From: Sulfurimicrobium sp031426915 | Lineage (GTDB): Bacteria; Pseudomonadota; Gammaproteobacteria; Burkholderiales; Sulfuricellaceae | Direction: 5' to 3' | Length of the DNA stretch: 64,000 bases | NCBI GenBank assembly: GCA_031426915.1 | Contig: JASJPB010000025.1 | Location: 1 to 64,000, forward strand | In this document: one piece after another, positions 17,174 to 24,711 of the stretch | Position numbering within the stretch: position 1 is the stretch's first letter | How the letters are laid out: every line of letters begins with the position of its first letter | Notes under the pieces: generated by a model | Told to the model about the DNA's origin: nothing | What the model saw: the letters and a program-made list of their open reading frames with translations, nothing else | Database searches by the model: none | Position numbers and translations under genes: made by a program

Positions 17174-17785
17174 TTACGTCTGGCGCGCCACCATCAGTCC
17201 CCGCACGTAAGCGTGCAACTGCTTCATGCACATCCGGTACGCTTCCGGCGACTGCAAATTCTTGGCGATCCCGCCGCATCCTTCCCAGGCCGAGACGACG
17301 AACAGCGCCACCGCCATGCAATCCACGTCGGCGCGGATCACGCCTAGCTCTCTGCCACGCGTGAAGGCATCCTCCACGGCATTTTTCCACAGCATCAGCA
17401 CCCCGTTGAGGCGGCTTTTGAACGCCTCGTCAAGCGGACTCATCTCCTGCATCAGGTTGTTGAGGGGACAGCCGAGCTGGACGAACTCGGGCGTCGCATC
17501 CCGGTCCATGCACGCGATCGCCTCCAGCAAGGCTTCAACCGGCTGCGCGCTCTCGCGCAAACGCCTGAAAATCAGCTCGTCCAGTTGCTCGCGGATGACC
17601 TCGTCGATCACCGCCAGACCAAGCGCCTGCTTGGTCGGAAAATGATGGTACAAGGCCCCCTTGGTCAGGCCGGTATCTTCAAGGATATTGGCGATGCTCG
17701 CCGCCTGGAAACCCTTGCGGTGGATTTCGCAGAAAGCGGCTTGCAGCAGCTTGTCGCGGGTGAGGTCGGGTGGTTTCGATTCCAT
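17174..17785 (-). CDS. TetR/AcrR family transcriptional regulator
   Basis: A 203-aa repressor. The N-terminal DNA-binding domain is clear: TRDKLLQAAFCEIHRKGFQ, then IANILEDTGLTKGALYHHFP with the helix-turn-helix and the YHHF ending. The variable C-terminal domain would bind a small ligand. Two related palindromes flank it (17797-17812 upstream, 17130-17149 downstream ahead of the nitroreductase), indicating autoregulation and control of the neighbouring gene. Confidence 0.95.
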   Translation of the reverse strand: MESKPPDLTRDKLLQAAFCEIHRKGFQAASIANILEDTGLTKGALYHHFPTKQALGLAVIDEVIREQLDELIFRRLRESAQPVEALLEAIACMDRDATPEFVQLGCPLNNLMQEMSPLDEAFKSRLNGVLMLWKNAVEDAFTRGRELGVIRADVDCMAVALFVVSAWEGCGGIAKNLQSPEAYRMCMKQLHAYVRGLMVARQT

Positions 17786-17796
17786 GCGGAATATTA

Positions 17797-17812
17797 CATA
17801 CCGACCGGTATG
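17797..17812. promoter_or_regulatory. TetR-type operator ahead of the regulator gene
   Basis: CATACC-GACC-GGTATG lies 12 bp upstream of the regulator ATG, sharing CATACCGACC with the site at 17130-17149 but with a shorter palindrome. Confidence 0.8.
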
Positions 17813-17900
17813 GATGTGTCAAGAAAAAAATGCATTCAGAAAGCTGAGCGGAAAACTGCGGATACCCAACTGGTCGTGGGATTCCGGATTGGCTACGCAT

Positions 17901-18698
17901 TCATGAAATCCCGCCTCCCAGCTTCGCCGCCCCGTCACGCAACATCTGGAACGCAGGGTCAATGTGATCCAGATCACCTTTTACGCCGAGTTCGATAAGG
18001 TAAGCAAGCCGCTTTTCCTCGTCCATGTGCGGCAAACTGAACACCCGGATGCCGGGCCATGCCGCCTCGACCCGCTCCATGAGGGGAGTGAGTGTGGCTT
18101 CTGCCAGCCCGGTTACGATGACGGAGCGCTCCACCTGCACCTGGGTGTGAAACAGGTGGGAATAATGATGGTCCAGCACCCATTCGATCATGGGCCACGC
18201 CATCACGGGAAAACCCGGAACAAAGTAATGCTGGCGGATGGAAAATCCGGGGATGCGGTTGAACGGGTTGGGAATGATGTCCGCGCCCTCGGGGAACTCG
18301 CCCATGCCCAGCCGCTCGGGTGTGAGCGGTTGATTTACCTCGCGCATGCGCCCGGCGATAAGGTCGCGCGCCTCGGGATGCAATTTCAGGGGCAGTCCCA
18401 GTGCTTCCGCCGCTGCCGCGCGGGTGTGATCATCCGGGGTGGCGCCGATCCCGCCTGCGCTGAACACGACATCTCCGCTGGCAAAAGAACGCGCCAGGAC
18501 ATCCGCGATGCGCTGGCGGTCGTCACCGAGATAGACTACCCAGTGAAGCTGCAGTCCGCGTGCAGCCATGATCTCGCGCACTCGTGCGAAGTGCTTGTCC
18601 TCCCGCTTACCCGAGAGAATTTCGTCGCCAATAATGATCAGTCCGAACGCCACAGACGCCTCCGATAATATCGGACCTGGAAATAGGCTACTTGCCAT
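17901..18698 (-). CDS. CinA-like molybdopterin-binding domain protein
   Basis: A 265-aa protein related to the N-terminal domain of CinA (MoaB/MogA fold): FGLIIIGDEILSGKREDKHF at the start, then VVFSAGGIGATPDDHTRAA, the GGIGxTxDD signature. It lacks the C-terminal nicotinamide-nucleotide amidase domain of full CinA, a common stand-alone form annotated as competence/damage-inducible protein A. It may hydrolyse ADP-ribose-type pyrophosphates (family knowledge). Its start overlaps the tonB stop by 11 bp, so the two are co-transcribed. Confidence 0.88.
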   Translation of the reverse strand: MASSLFPGPILSEASVAFGLIIIGDEILSGKREDKHFARVREIMAARGLQLHWVVYLGDDRQRIADVLARSFASGDVVFSAGGIGATPDDHTRAAAAEALGLPLKLHPEARDLIAGRMREVNQPLTPERLGMGEFPEGADIIPNPFNRIPGFSIRQHYFVPGFPVMAWPMIEWVLDHHYSHLFHTQVQVERSVIVTGLAEATLTPLMERVEAAWPGIRVFSLPHMDEEKRLAYLIELGVKGDLDHIDPAFQMLRDGAAKLGGGIS

Positions 18699-19377
18699 TT
18701 TTTCCGGTCAATTCATAACTCACTTTAATAAGCACCCGGCTTTTTACCACTTTTCCGTTACGCTGGGCGGGGGTGAAACGGGCATTGAGGAAAGCCGCCA
18801 TGGCGGATTCCTCGAAATGGCCGGGCGGATTTGCCTCTTGCACCGAAATTTCACGCACTTTTCCACCCTCATCCAGCAACAGCAGCAAAACGACGCTACC
18901 GCTCACATTGGAATTTGCCGCTGCATCCGGATAGGACGGCTGGATGGCTTGCAGCGCGGTGGGATGGACATCCACCTGTTGGGCGGGGTAGTAGGTGGTG
19001 TCCTCGATCAGGGGAACTTCAATAGTGGGCAGATGCTCCGCTGTTTCGGCTGGCGCGGCGCTGGCTACCTGCGGGGTTTGTGGCGCAACCGGGGTGGGGG
19101 GGGCCTGCTCGGGCGTTGCGGGTCCGGACTCAGCCGGCTGCAACTCCATCGCCTCCGCGCTGGCGGGGGGAGGTGGCTGCACGGGCACAGCTTCAGGAGG
19201 AATGGCATGCGATTCGACCAACCGCGCCTGAATCACGGCGGTCGGGACGCGATCCGTTGGCAAGGCCCGGACCTGCAGGCCGAAAATCAGCGCAAAGTGC
19301 AGGATCAACGACCCCGCCAGAGTCAGGGCAAACTTTTCGCCGACTTCCGTCCCTGAATGCACAGCAAGGCCTGACAT
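18688..19377 (-). CDS. tonB: TonB-family energy transducer
   Basis: A 229-aa protein with one N-terminal membrane anchor (LTLAGSLILHFALIFGLQV), a proline-rich periplasmic linker, and a C-terminal TonB domain (LQAIQPSYPDAAANSNVSGS, FLNARFTPAQRNGKVVKSR). It transfers proton-motive energy from ExbBD, not encoded here, to outer-membrane receptors. A MITE begins only 9 bp before the ATG, so its original leader has been replaced or its transcription comes from the upstream carbonic anhydrase gene. A possible Fur box lies at the head of that unit (20121-20139). Confidence 0.9.
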   Translation of the reverse strand: MSGLAVHSGTEVGEKFALTLAGSLILHFALIFGLQVRALPTDRVPTAVIQARLVESHAIPPEAVPVQPPPPASAEAMELQPAESGPATPEQAPPTPVAPQTPQVASAAPAETAEHLPTIEVPLIEDTTYYPAQQVDVHPTALQAIQPSYPDAAANSNVSGSVVLLLLLDEGGKVREISVQEANPPGHFEESAMAAFLNARFTPAQRNGKVVKSRVLIKVSYELTGKNGK

Positions 19378-19385
19378 CCCGCTCT

Positions 19386-19558
19386 GCCTAGGAGCCTGTC
19401 GGACTTATGGGGATCGAAGCGAGAATTCGGCTGGGTGAGGACAGATTTTGCCGATTTCGCAGGTCAATAGTCATTCTATTAACCAAGAAAGCGGTGAAAT
19501 ATGGACCGCCCAGGCGGATTCGTAGCCGATTCATCATAAGTCCGACAGGCTCCTAGGC
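19386..19558. mobile_element. MITE with 24-bp perfect terminal inverted repeats
   Basis: The ends 19386-19409 and 19535-19558 are exact reverse complements. They contain CTAG followed by GGAGCCTGTCGGACTTATG inward. The palindromic CTAG at each edge fits a 4-bp target duplication as made by IS5/IS1182-like transposases. The 125-bp interior has no ORF, so it is non-autonomous. It sits between the gamma-carbonic anhydrase and tonB. Confidence 0.85.
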
Positions 19559-20089
19559 TGCCCGGTAGGCCTGCTGCAGCCGCACGTAATGCGCTGCCGA
19601 GTAACTGAAGTAGGCCAGCTCTTGCGTCGTCAATGCGCGCACCTCTCGTGCCGGACTGCCGAAATAAAGGTGCCCGCTCCGCAAACGCTGGCCTTCCGGC
19701 ACCAAACTGCCCGCGCCGAGCAGGACATGGGGCTCCAGCACGGCATGATCCATGATGATGGCGCCCATGCCGATCAGACATTCGTCGCCGATCTCGCAGC
19801 CGTGCAGGATGACGCGATGGCCCACGGTCACCCGCTTGCCGATCAGCAGCGGCGCGCCTTCGGGCCTGGTGGCACTTTTATGGCTGACATGCAGCACGCT
19901 CAAATCCTGGATATTGGTTTCGGCACCGATGCGGATGCTGTTCACATCGCCACGCACCACCGCGCCGCACCAGATGGATGCAAGTTCGCCCACGACTACG
20001 TCGCCGATGATGTGGGCGCTGGCGTGGACAAATACCCCCTCCGCGATGCGGGGCGAGATACTGTTATAGGCTGCAATATTCCTGTTCAT
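19553..20089 (-). CDS. Gamma-carbonic anhydrase family protein
   Basis: A 178-aa left-handed beta-helix protein (YrdA/PaaY/CaiE type). Hexapeptide turns run through the middle (VVVGELASIWCGAVVRGDVN, SIRIGAETNIQDLSVLHV). Zinc-type histidines are seen in VLHVSHKSA, VTVGHRVILHGCEIGDE and IMDHAVLE. It may hydrate CO2 or act as an acyltransferase-like protein. The TAG stop codon lies within the CTAG at the edge of the adjacent MITE, so the last codons may have been altered by the insertion. It is divergent from prlC. Confidence 0.93.
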   Translation of the reverse strand: MNRNIAAYNSISPRIAEGVFVHASAHIIGDVVVGELASIWCGAVVRGDVNSIRIGAETNIQDLSVLHVSHKSATRPEGAPLLIGKRVTVGHRVILHGCEIGDECLIGMGAIIMDHAVLEPHVLLGAGSLVPEGQRLRSGHLYFGSPAREVRALTTQELAYFSYSAAHYVRLQQAYRAA

Positions 20090-20120
20090 GCTTGAAGTCG
20101 GCCGTTAAGAGCCCAGATAG

Positions 20121-20139
20121 TATAATGATTTTCATCATT
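20121..20139. promoter_or_regulatory. Possible Fur box in the carbonic anhydrase/prlC intergenic region
   Basis: TATAATGATTTTCATCATT matches the 19-bp Fur consensus at 14 positions by my alignment. It overlaps a TATAAT for prlC (plus strand, 20121-20126) and TATACT for the carbonic anhydrase-tonB direction (minus strand, 20119-20124). Regulation is inferred only. Confidence 0.45.
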
Positions 20140-20157
20140 CCACGGATTTCAGACAAC

Positions 20158-22185
20158 ATGACCAACCCCTTGCTCGACTTTTCCGGCTTGCCGCGTTTTC
20201 CCGACATCACACCCGCCCATGTCACCCCGGCGGTGGAACAGCTCATCAGCGACAATCGCGCGCTGGTGGAACGACTGGTGGCCGATAGCGCCGCGCCGGC
20301 CTGGGACACTTTCGTGCGCCCGCTGGAAGATGCCAACGAGCGGCTTTCCCGCGCCTGGGGCCAGGTGTCGCACCTCAACGCAGTGATGAACGGCCCGGAG
20401 CTGCGCGAGGTTTATAACGCCAACCTGCCCACCCTCACCGCCTTTTACGCCGATCTGTCCCAGAACGAAGGGTTGTTTAACAAATTCAAGGCATTGAAGG
20501 CATCCCCCGCCTTTGCCACGCTGACCCCGGCGCAGAAGAAAATCGTGGAAAACGAGCTGCGTGATTTCGTGCTCGGCGGCGCCGACCTAACACAAGACAA
20601 GAAGGCCCGCTTCAAGGCGATCCAGGAAGAACTCTCCACCCTCTCGGCCAAGTTCGAGGAAAACCTGCTCGACACCACCAACGCCTTCGCGCTGTTGGTC
20701 GAAAACGAGGGTGAACTGGCGGGAATTCCCGCCGATGCGTTGCAGGTGGCGCGCGAGGCGGCCCAGGCCGACGGCAAGCCGGGCTGGAAGTTCTCGCTGC
20801 ACATGCCGTCCTACATGCCGCTGATGCAATACGGCGAGAACCGCAAACTGCGCGAGCAGATGTATTGCGCCTACGTCACCCGCGCTTCCGAGTTCGGCAA
20901 ACCCGAGCTCGACAATACCGCGTTGATCACGCAGATCCTCAAGCTGCGCCGCGAAGCCGCAGCTTTGCTGGGGTTCAACAACTACGCCGAGGAATCCCTG
21001 GCCACCAAAATGGCGGAAACGCCGCAGCAGGTGCTGGATTTCCTCAATGAACTGGGCACCCGCGCCAAGCCCTACGCCGAGCGCGACCTGGCAGCGCTGC
21101 GCCAGTTCGCCCGCGAAGAAATGAACATGGAACAGCTGGAAGCATGGGATATCGCCTATGCCAGCGAAAAAATGCGCCTGCAGCGTTACGCCTTTTCCGA
21201 TCAGGAAGTGAAACAGTATTTCCCGGAAACCAACGTCTTGCCAGGCATGTTCAAGGTAGTGGAAACCATCTACGGCCTCTCCATCCATGCCTCCAGTGCG
21301 CCGACATGGCATGAGGACGTGAAGTTTTTCGACATCCGCGACCAGCAAAACCAGCTGGTCGGCCAGTTCTACCTCGACCTCTATGCGCGCCAGAACAAGC
21401 GTGGCGGCGCCTGGATGGACGACGCCATCACGCGACGCAGGAAGGAGTCCGGCATCCAGGTCCCGGTAACCTACCTCAACTGCAACTTCTCCGCCCCGGT
21501 CGGCGGCAAGCCCGCCCTCTTCACCCACGACGAGGTGATCACGCTGTTCCATGAATTTGGTCACGGCCTGCACCACGTGCTGACCCGGGTCGAGGATCTC
21601 GGCGTGTCCGGCATCAACGGCGTGGAATGGGACGCGGTGGAACTACCCAGCCAGTTCATGGAAAATTTCTGCTGGGAATGGGATGTGCTCAGGCACATGG
21701 CCCGGCATGTAGATACGGGCGAGATATTGCCGCGCGAACTGTTCGACAAAATGCTGGCGGCGAAAAACTTCCAGGGCGGCCTGCAAACCGTGCGCCAGCT
21801 CGAATTCGCGCTGTTCGACATGCACCTGCACTCTGATTATGACCCCGCCGGTGAGCAAACGCCACTGCAGTTGCTGGACCGCATCCGTGCCCAGATCGCC
21901 GTGCTCATCCCGCCAGCCTACAATCGCTTCCCCAACAACTTCTCGCATATCTTCGCCGGCGGCTACGGCGCGGGCTACTACAGCTACAAGTGGGCGGAAG
22001 TGCTGTCCGCCGACGCCTACAGCCTGTTCGAGGAAAATGGCGTGCTGAACGAGGAAGTCGGCCACCGCTTCTGGAGCGAGATTCTCGGCATGGGCGGCAG
22101 CCGCACCGCGCTCGAATCCTTCGTTGCCTTCCGTGGACGGGAACCGAACATCGACGCGCTGCTGCGTCACAATGGCATGGTCTGA
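20158..22185 (+). CDS. prlC: Oligopeptidase A (M3 metallopeptidase)
   Basis: A 675-aa cytoplasmic zinc peptidase that degrades short peptides, including cleaved signal peptides. The zinc site is TLFHEFGHGLHHVLT (HExxH variant HEFGH), and ESFVAFRGREPNIDALLRHN closes the C terminus; the length matches E. coli PrlC. I start at the ATG at 20158 (TNPLLDFSGLPRFPDITPAH) because the 22 extra upstream codons contain the promoter-like AT-rich region. Monocistronic. Confidence 0.96.
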   Translation: MTNPLLDFSGLPRFPDITPAHVTPAVEQLISDNRALVERLVADSAAPAWDTFVRPLEDANERLSRAWGQVSHLNAVMNGPELREVYNANLPTLTAFYADLSQNEGLFNKFKALKASPAFATLTPAQKKIVENELRDFVLGGADLTQDKKARFKAIQEELSTLSAKFEENLLDTTNAFALLVENEGELAGIPADALQVAREAAQADGKPGWKFSLHMPSYMPLMQYGENRKLREQMYCAYVTRASEFGKPELDNTALITQILKLRREAAALLGFNNYAEESLATKMAETPQQVLDFLNELGTRAKPYAERDLAALRQFAREEMNMEQLEAWDIAYASEKMRLQRYAFSDQEVKQYFPETNVLPGMFKVVETIYGLSIHASSAPTWHEDVKFFDIRDQQNQLVGQFYLDLYARQNKRGGAWMDDAITRRRKESGIQVPVTYLNCNFSAPVGGKPALFTHDEVITLFHEFGHGLHHVLTRVEDLGVSGINGVEWDAVELPSQFMENFCWEWDVLRHMARHVDTGEILPRELFDKMLAAKNFQGGLQTVRQLEFALFDMHLHSDYDPAGEQTPLQLLDRIRAQIAVLIPPAYNRFPNNFSHIFAGGYGAGYYSYKWAEVLSADAYSLFEENGVLNEEVGHRFWSEILGMGGSRTALESFVAFRGREPNIDALLRHNGMV

Positions 22186-22265
22186 TTGAAGAACCGGATT
22201 TAACCGTCTACTATCATGCACAATGGTTATATTTTAAATTTGCATTTAATCCATAACTGCATTTC

Positions 22266-22405
22266 ACCGCAAAGGACGCGAAGGTTCGCAAAGGAAACGG
22301 GGTAGGCGGGCATGGGCAGCTTTATCGCCCAACTCGCAAAAACCAAACCCTCAGACATGCCAGCCTGATTGCTTTCCCTTTGCGAACCTTCGCGTCCTTT
22401 GCGGT
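22266..22405. repeat. Inverted-repeat element with 29-bp perfect arms
   Basis: The arms 22266-22294 and 22377-22405 are exact reverse complements and contain CGCAAAGGACGCGAAGG. An 82-bp spacer separates them. They fill the gap between prlC and the DUF4124 gene; the rest of 22186-22446 shows nothing else. Confidence 0.85.
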
Positions 22406-22446
22406 TAGTGCTTTTTATCGAAAAATGGAAATACACGGGAGCCTGG

Positions 22447-23016
22447 ATGATGAAGACCGCATACTTGATGATGTTCTGTCTGGCCGCCGGAATGGCGCAT
22501 GCAGGCGAGATGTTCCGCTGGGTGGATGCCGATGGCAAGGTCCACTACACCGACCAGCCTCCGCCCGCCAGCGCCAAGAAGGTCGAGGGGAAAAAACTGG
22601 GCGGCAGCTCCATCGAAACTTCGCAATTGCCCTATGCAACGCAGCAGGCAGTGAAAAATTATCCTGTCACGCTTTATGTCAGCGATTGCGGTGAATCCTG
22701 CAACGCGGCCCGGGCGCACCTGAGCCAGCGCGGCATCCCCTTCACCGCAAAAAACCCGCAAACCACGCCGGCCGATTTTGAGGCCCTGAAAAAACTCATA
22801 GGCGAAGCTTATGTACCGGTGCTGGTGGTGGGCAGTTCAACCAGCAAGGGCTATGAAAAGGGCGCCTGGGACGCAGCGCTGGACATGGCCGGTTATCCCC
22901 AGAGCGCAGGCCCGAGGAAACCGGTGCCAAAAACCGGGGCTGCCGCTGGATCCGCGGCGAAACCTGCGGAACCTCAGCCGGAAGCTCCTGCTCACCCCTG
23001 GGCCAAGGGGAAGTAA
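22447..23016 (+). CDS. DUF4124/glutaredoxin-like exported protein
   Basis: A 189-aa periplasmic protein. The signal peptide MMKTAYLMMFCLAAGMAHAG is followed by a DUF4124 segment (MFRWVDADGKVHYTDQPPP), then a glutaredoxin-like domain from about residue 70 (PVTLYVSDCGESCNAARAHL) and a proline/alanine-rich tail. The redox site is CGESC, with three residues between the cysteines in place of the usual two. Such proteins probably handle envelope thiols. GGGAG lies upstream of the ATG. Confidence 0.88.
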   Translation: MMKTAYLMMFCLAAGMAHAGEMFRWVDADGKVHYTDQPPPASAKKVEGKKLGGSSIETSQLPYATQQAVKNYPVTLYVSDCGESCNAARAHLSQRGIPFTAKNPQTTPADFEALKKLIGEAYVPVLVVGSSTSKGYEKGAWDAALDMAGYPQSAGPRKPVPKTGAAAGSAAKPAEPQPEAPAHPWAKGK

Positions 23017-23022
23017 CACGCC

Positions 23023-24711
23023 CTAGAACAACTGGTAACTGATATGGAAGTGGATGCCCGAATCCTGCAAATCATGGCCGGGGTTATCCACCTTGCGGAA
23101 TGCCCTGGCCGCATAGAGCTGGGCCTGCAACCTGCGATCCGGATTCCATAGCAGGCCGACCCCGCCGCTGGAAATGCTATCGGGAACTGCAGCGCTGCCA
23201 TCGGCGTTCCAGCCACGCCCATAATCAAGAAAGGGCGCCAACTGCCAGCGGCTCACCCCGTTTTCGTTGGCAAAGACCGGGATCCGGTATTCCAGCGAAG
23301 CCACGTAACCCTTGTCCCGTAACAACTGGTTCTCCCGATAGCCGCGCACGCTGTTGGCCCCGCCCAGGCCAAACTTGTCCATCGGCAGCAGCGCGTCTGC
23401 GGTCGCTTGCATGTCGAGGCGGACCAGTAGCTGCGCGTGGTTCGCCAGGCGCCTGGCCCACTGGAACTGCCCCAGCCAGGTCAGAAAATTCCGTTCCGGA
23501 CCGGTGTCCCCAGCTCTTGGCAAAGCGTTGGTGGAACCGCTGCTGAAGGTGGAGCGCAAAGCGACAACCTGATCCGGGCCGCGCGACAGCCAGTCCTGGG
23601 AAAATCGCCATACATCCTCCGCGCTTTTGCCGTCGGGTATACCCGCGGAAAAGGAAAAGGGCACGCCAAGCAGGTAAGTGTCGCTGCTGCGGTGTTCGTA
23701 GGTGAGGCCCAAAGCGAACGTTCCGGCCAGGGTTTGCCACAGGGGATGGCTGAGGCCGATGGATTCGGTAACGGTCTGGCTCTGGATGTCCAGATTGGCA
23801 AACGGCTCCTCTACTACCAGCGAATCACTCTTGGAATAGCGTAGCGACAGTGTCGTATCGCGGGCATTGAGCGGCAACGCATATCCCAGCAGGTAATCGT
23901 CGAGGCCCTTGGTAAATCCATAGCGCGCCTCGAGCATGTCGCCGCGCCCGCTGACATTGCGATGCACGCCATAGAGTTCGGGACGGTAAGCACCCACGCT
24001 GGGCGAACGGTGATTGCTGAAAGAGGCGATGACCTGGTAGGGCTGCGCTTCCTGGACCGCCACCTTGAGCGCGCTCTCGCCGGGCAGAACGCCGGGCAGG
24101 AGTTCGGCGTTCACGCGCTCGACGAGCCCTCCCTGCTGCAGGAGCTGCAGGCGCTGCTGCAACGCGTTGACGTTGAGCGGCGGCGTTGCGCCAAGCTCGA
24201 TGCGGCTGCTGATGTAGTCGGATTTCAGGCGCTGATTGCCGGAAATTTCGATCTGGTTCAGGCGGCCTTCGATGATGCGGATGGCAATCACGCCATCCTT
24301 CACTTCCTGGTCCGGCAGCACGGCGCCCGAATTGATGTAGCCGCGGTCGACGTAATACAGGGTCAGCTGATGGCGTAGCTGCTGCAAATCGTCGGAGCTC
24401 AATACACGACCTTCAAAAGTGCTCGCGATTTGGCGCAGACCGTCTTCAAATGCCACGGAATATCCTTCCAGTTTGATGCTGCGCACCATCACCCGGGCTC
24501 CGGCGGACAGTTTGTTCGGTTCCTGCAGCGGCGCCAGGGGCGGCAAGACAAAACCGGGCGATGCGGGTTGCTGATATTCCGGCAATTTCGGGCGACTGAC
24601 GCCGCCCCGTTCCACCTGTTCCACCCCTTCCGCCAGGGCAAGTCCGCTACAGGCCGCGCTCACGCACAAGGTTTGACATATGAGCTGGCCCCATCCGGAT
24701 AGTTTCTTCAT
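23023..24711 (-). CDS. TpsB outer-membrane transporter (ShlB/FhaC/HecB family)
   Basis: A 562-aa two-partner secretion pore. After the signal peptide come a short linker and POTRA-type sequence (RHQLTLYYVDRGYINSGAVL, IRIIEGRLNQIEISGNQRLK), then a 16-strand barrel with the conserved lid-loop motif GANSVRGYRENQLLR and a final strand ending in Phe (FHISYQLF). It should export the two TpsA proteins encoded just upstream. Its ATG overlaps the stop of the 28265-24708 exoprotein (ATGA), so synthesis of exoprotein and pore is coupled. It converges on the DUF4124 gene with a 6-bp gap. Confidence 0.95.
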   Translation of the reverse strand: MKKLSGWGQLICQTLCVSAACSGLALAEGVEQVERGGVSRPKLPEYQQPASPGFVLPPLAPLQEPNKLSAGARVMVRSIKLEGYSVAFEDGLRQIASTFEGRVLSSDDLQQLRHQLTLYYVDRGYINSGAVLPDQEVKDGVIAIRIIEGRLNQIEISGNQRLKSDYISSRIELGATPPLNVNALQQRLQLLQQGGLVERVNAELLPGVLPGESALKVAVQEAQPYQVIASFSNHRSPSVGAYRPELYGVHRNVSGRGDMLEARYGFTKGLDDYLLGYALPLNARDTTLSLRYSKSDSLVVEEPFANLDIQSQTVTESIGLSHPLWQTLAGTFALGLTYEHRSSDTYLLGVPFSFSAGIPDGKSAEDVWRFSQDWLSRGPDQVVALRSTFSSGSTNALPRAGDTGPERNFLTWLGQFQWARRLANHAQLLVRLDMQATADALLPMDKFGLGGANSVRGYRENQLLRDKGYVASLEYRIPVFANENGVSRWQLAPFLDYGRGWNADGSAAVPDSISSGGVGLLWNPDRRLQAQLYAARAFRKVDNPGHDLQDSGIHFHISYQLF

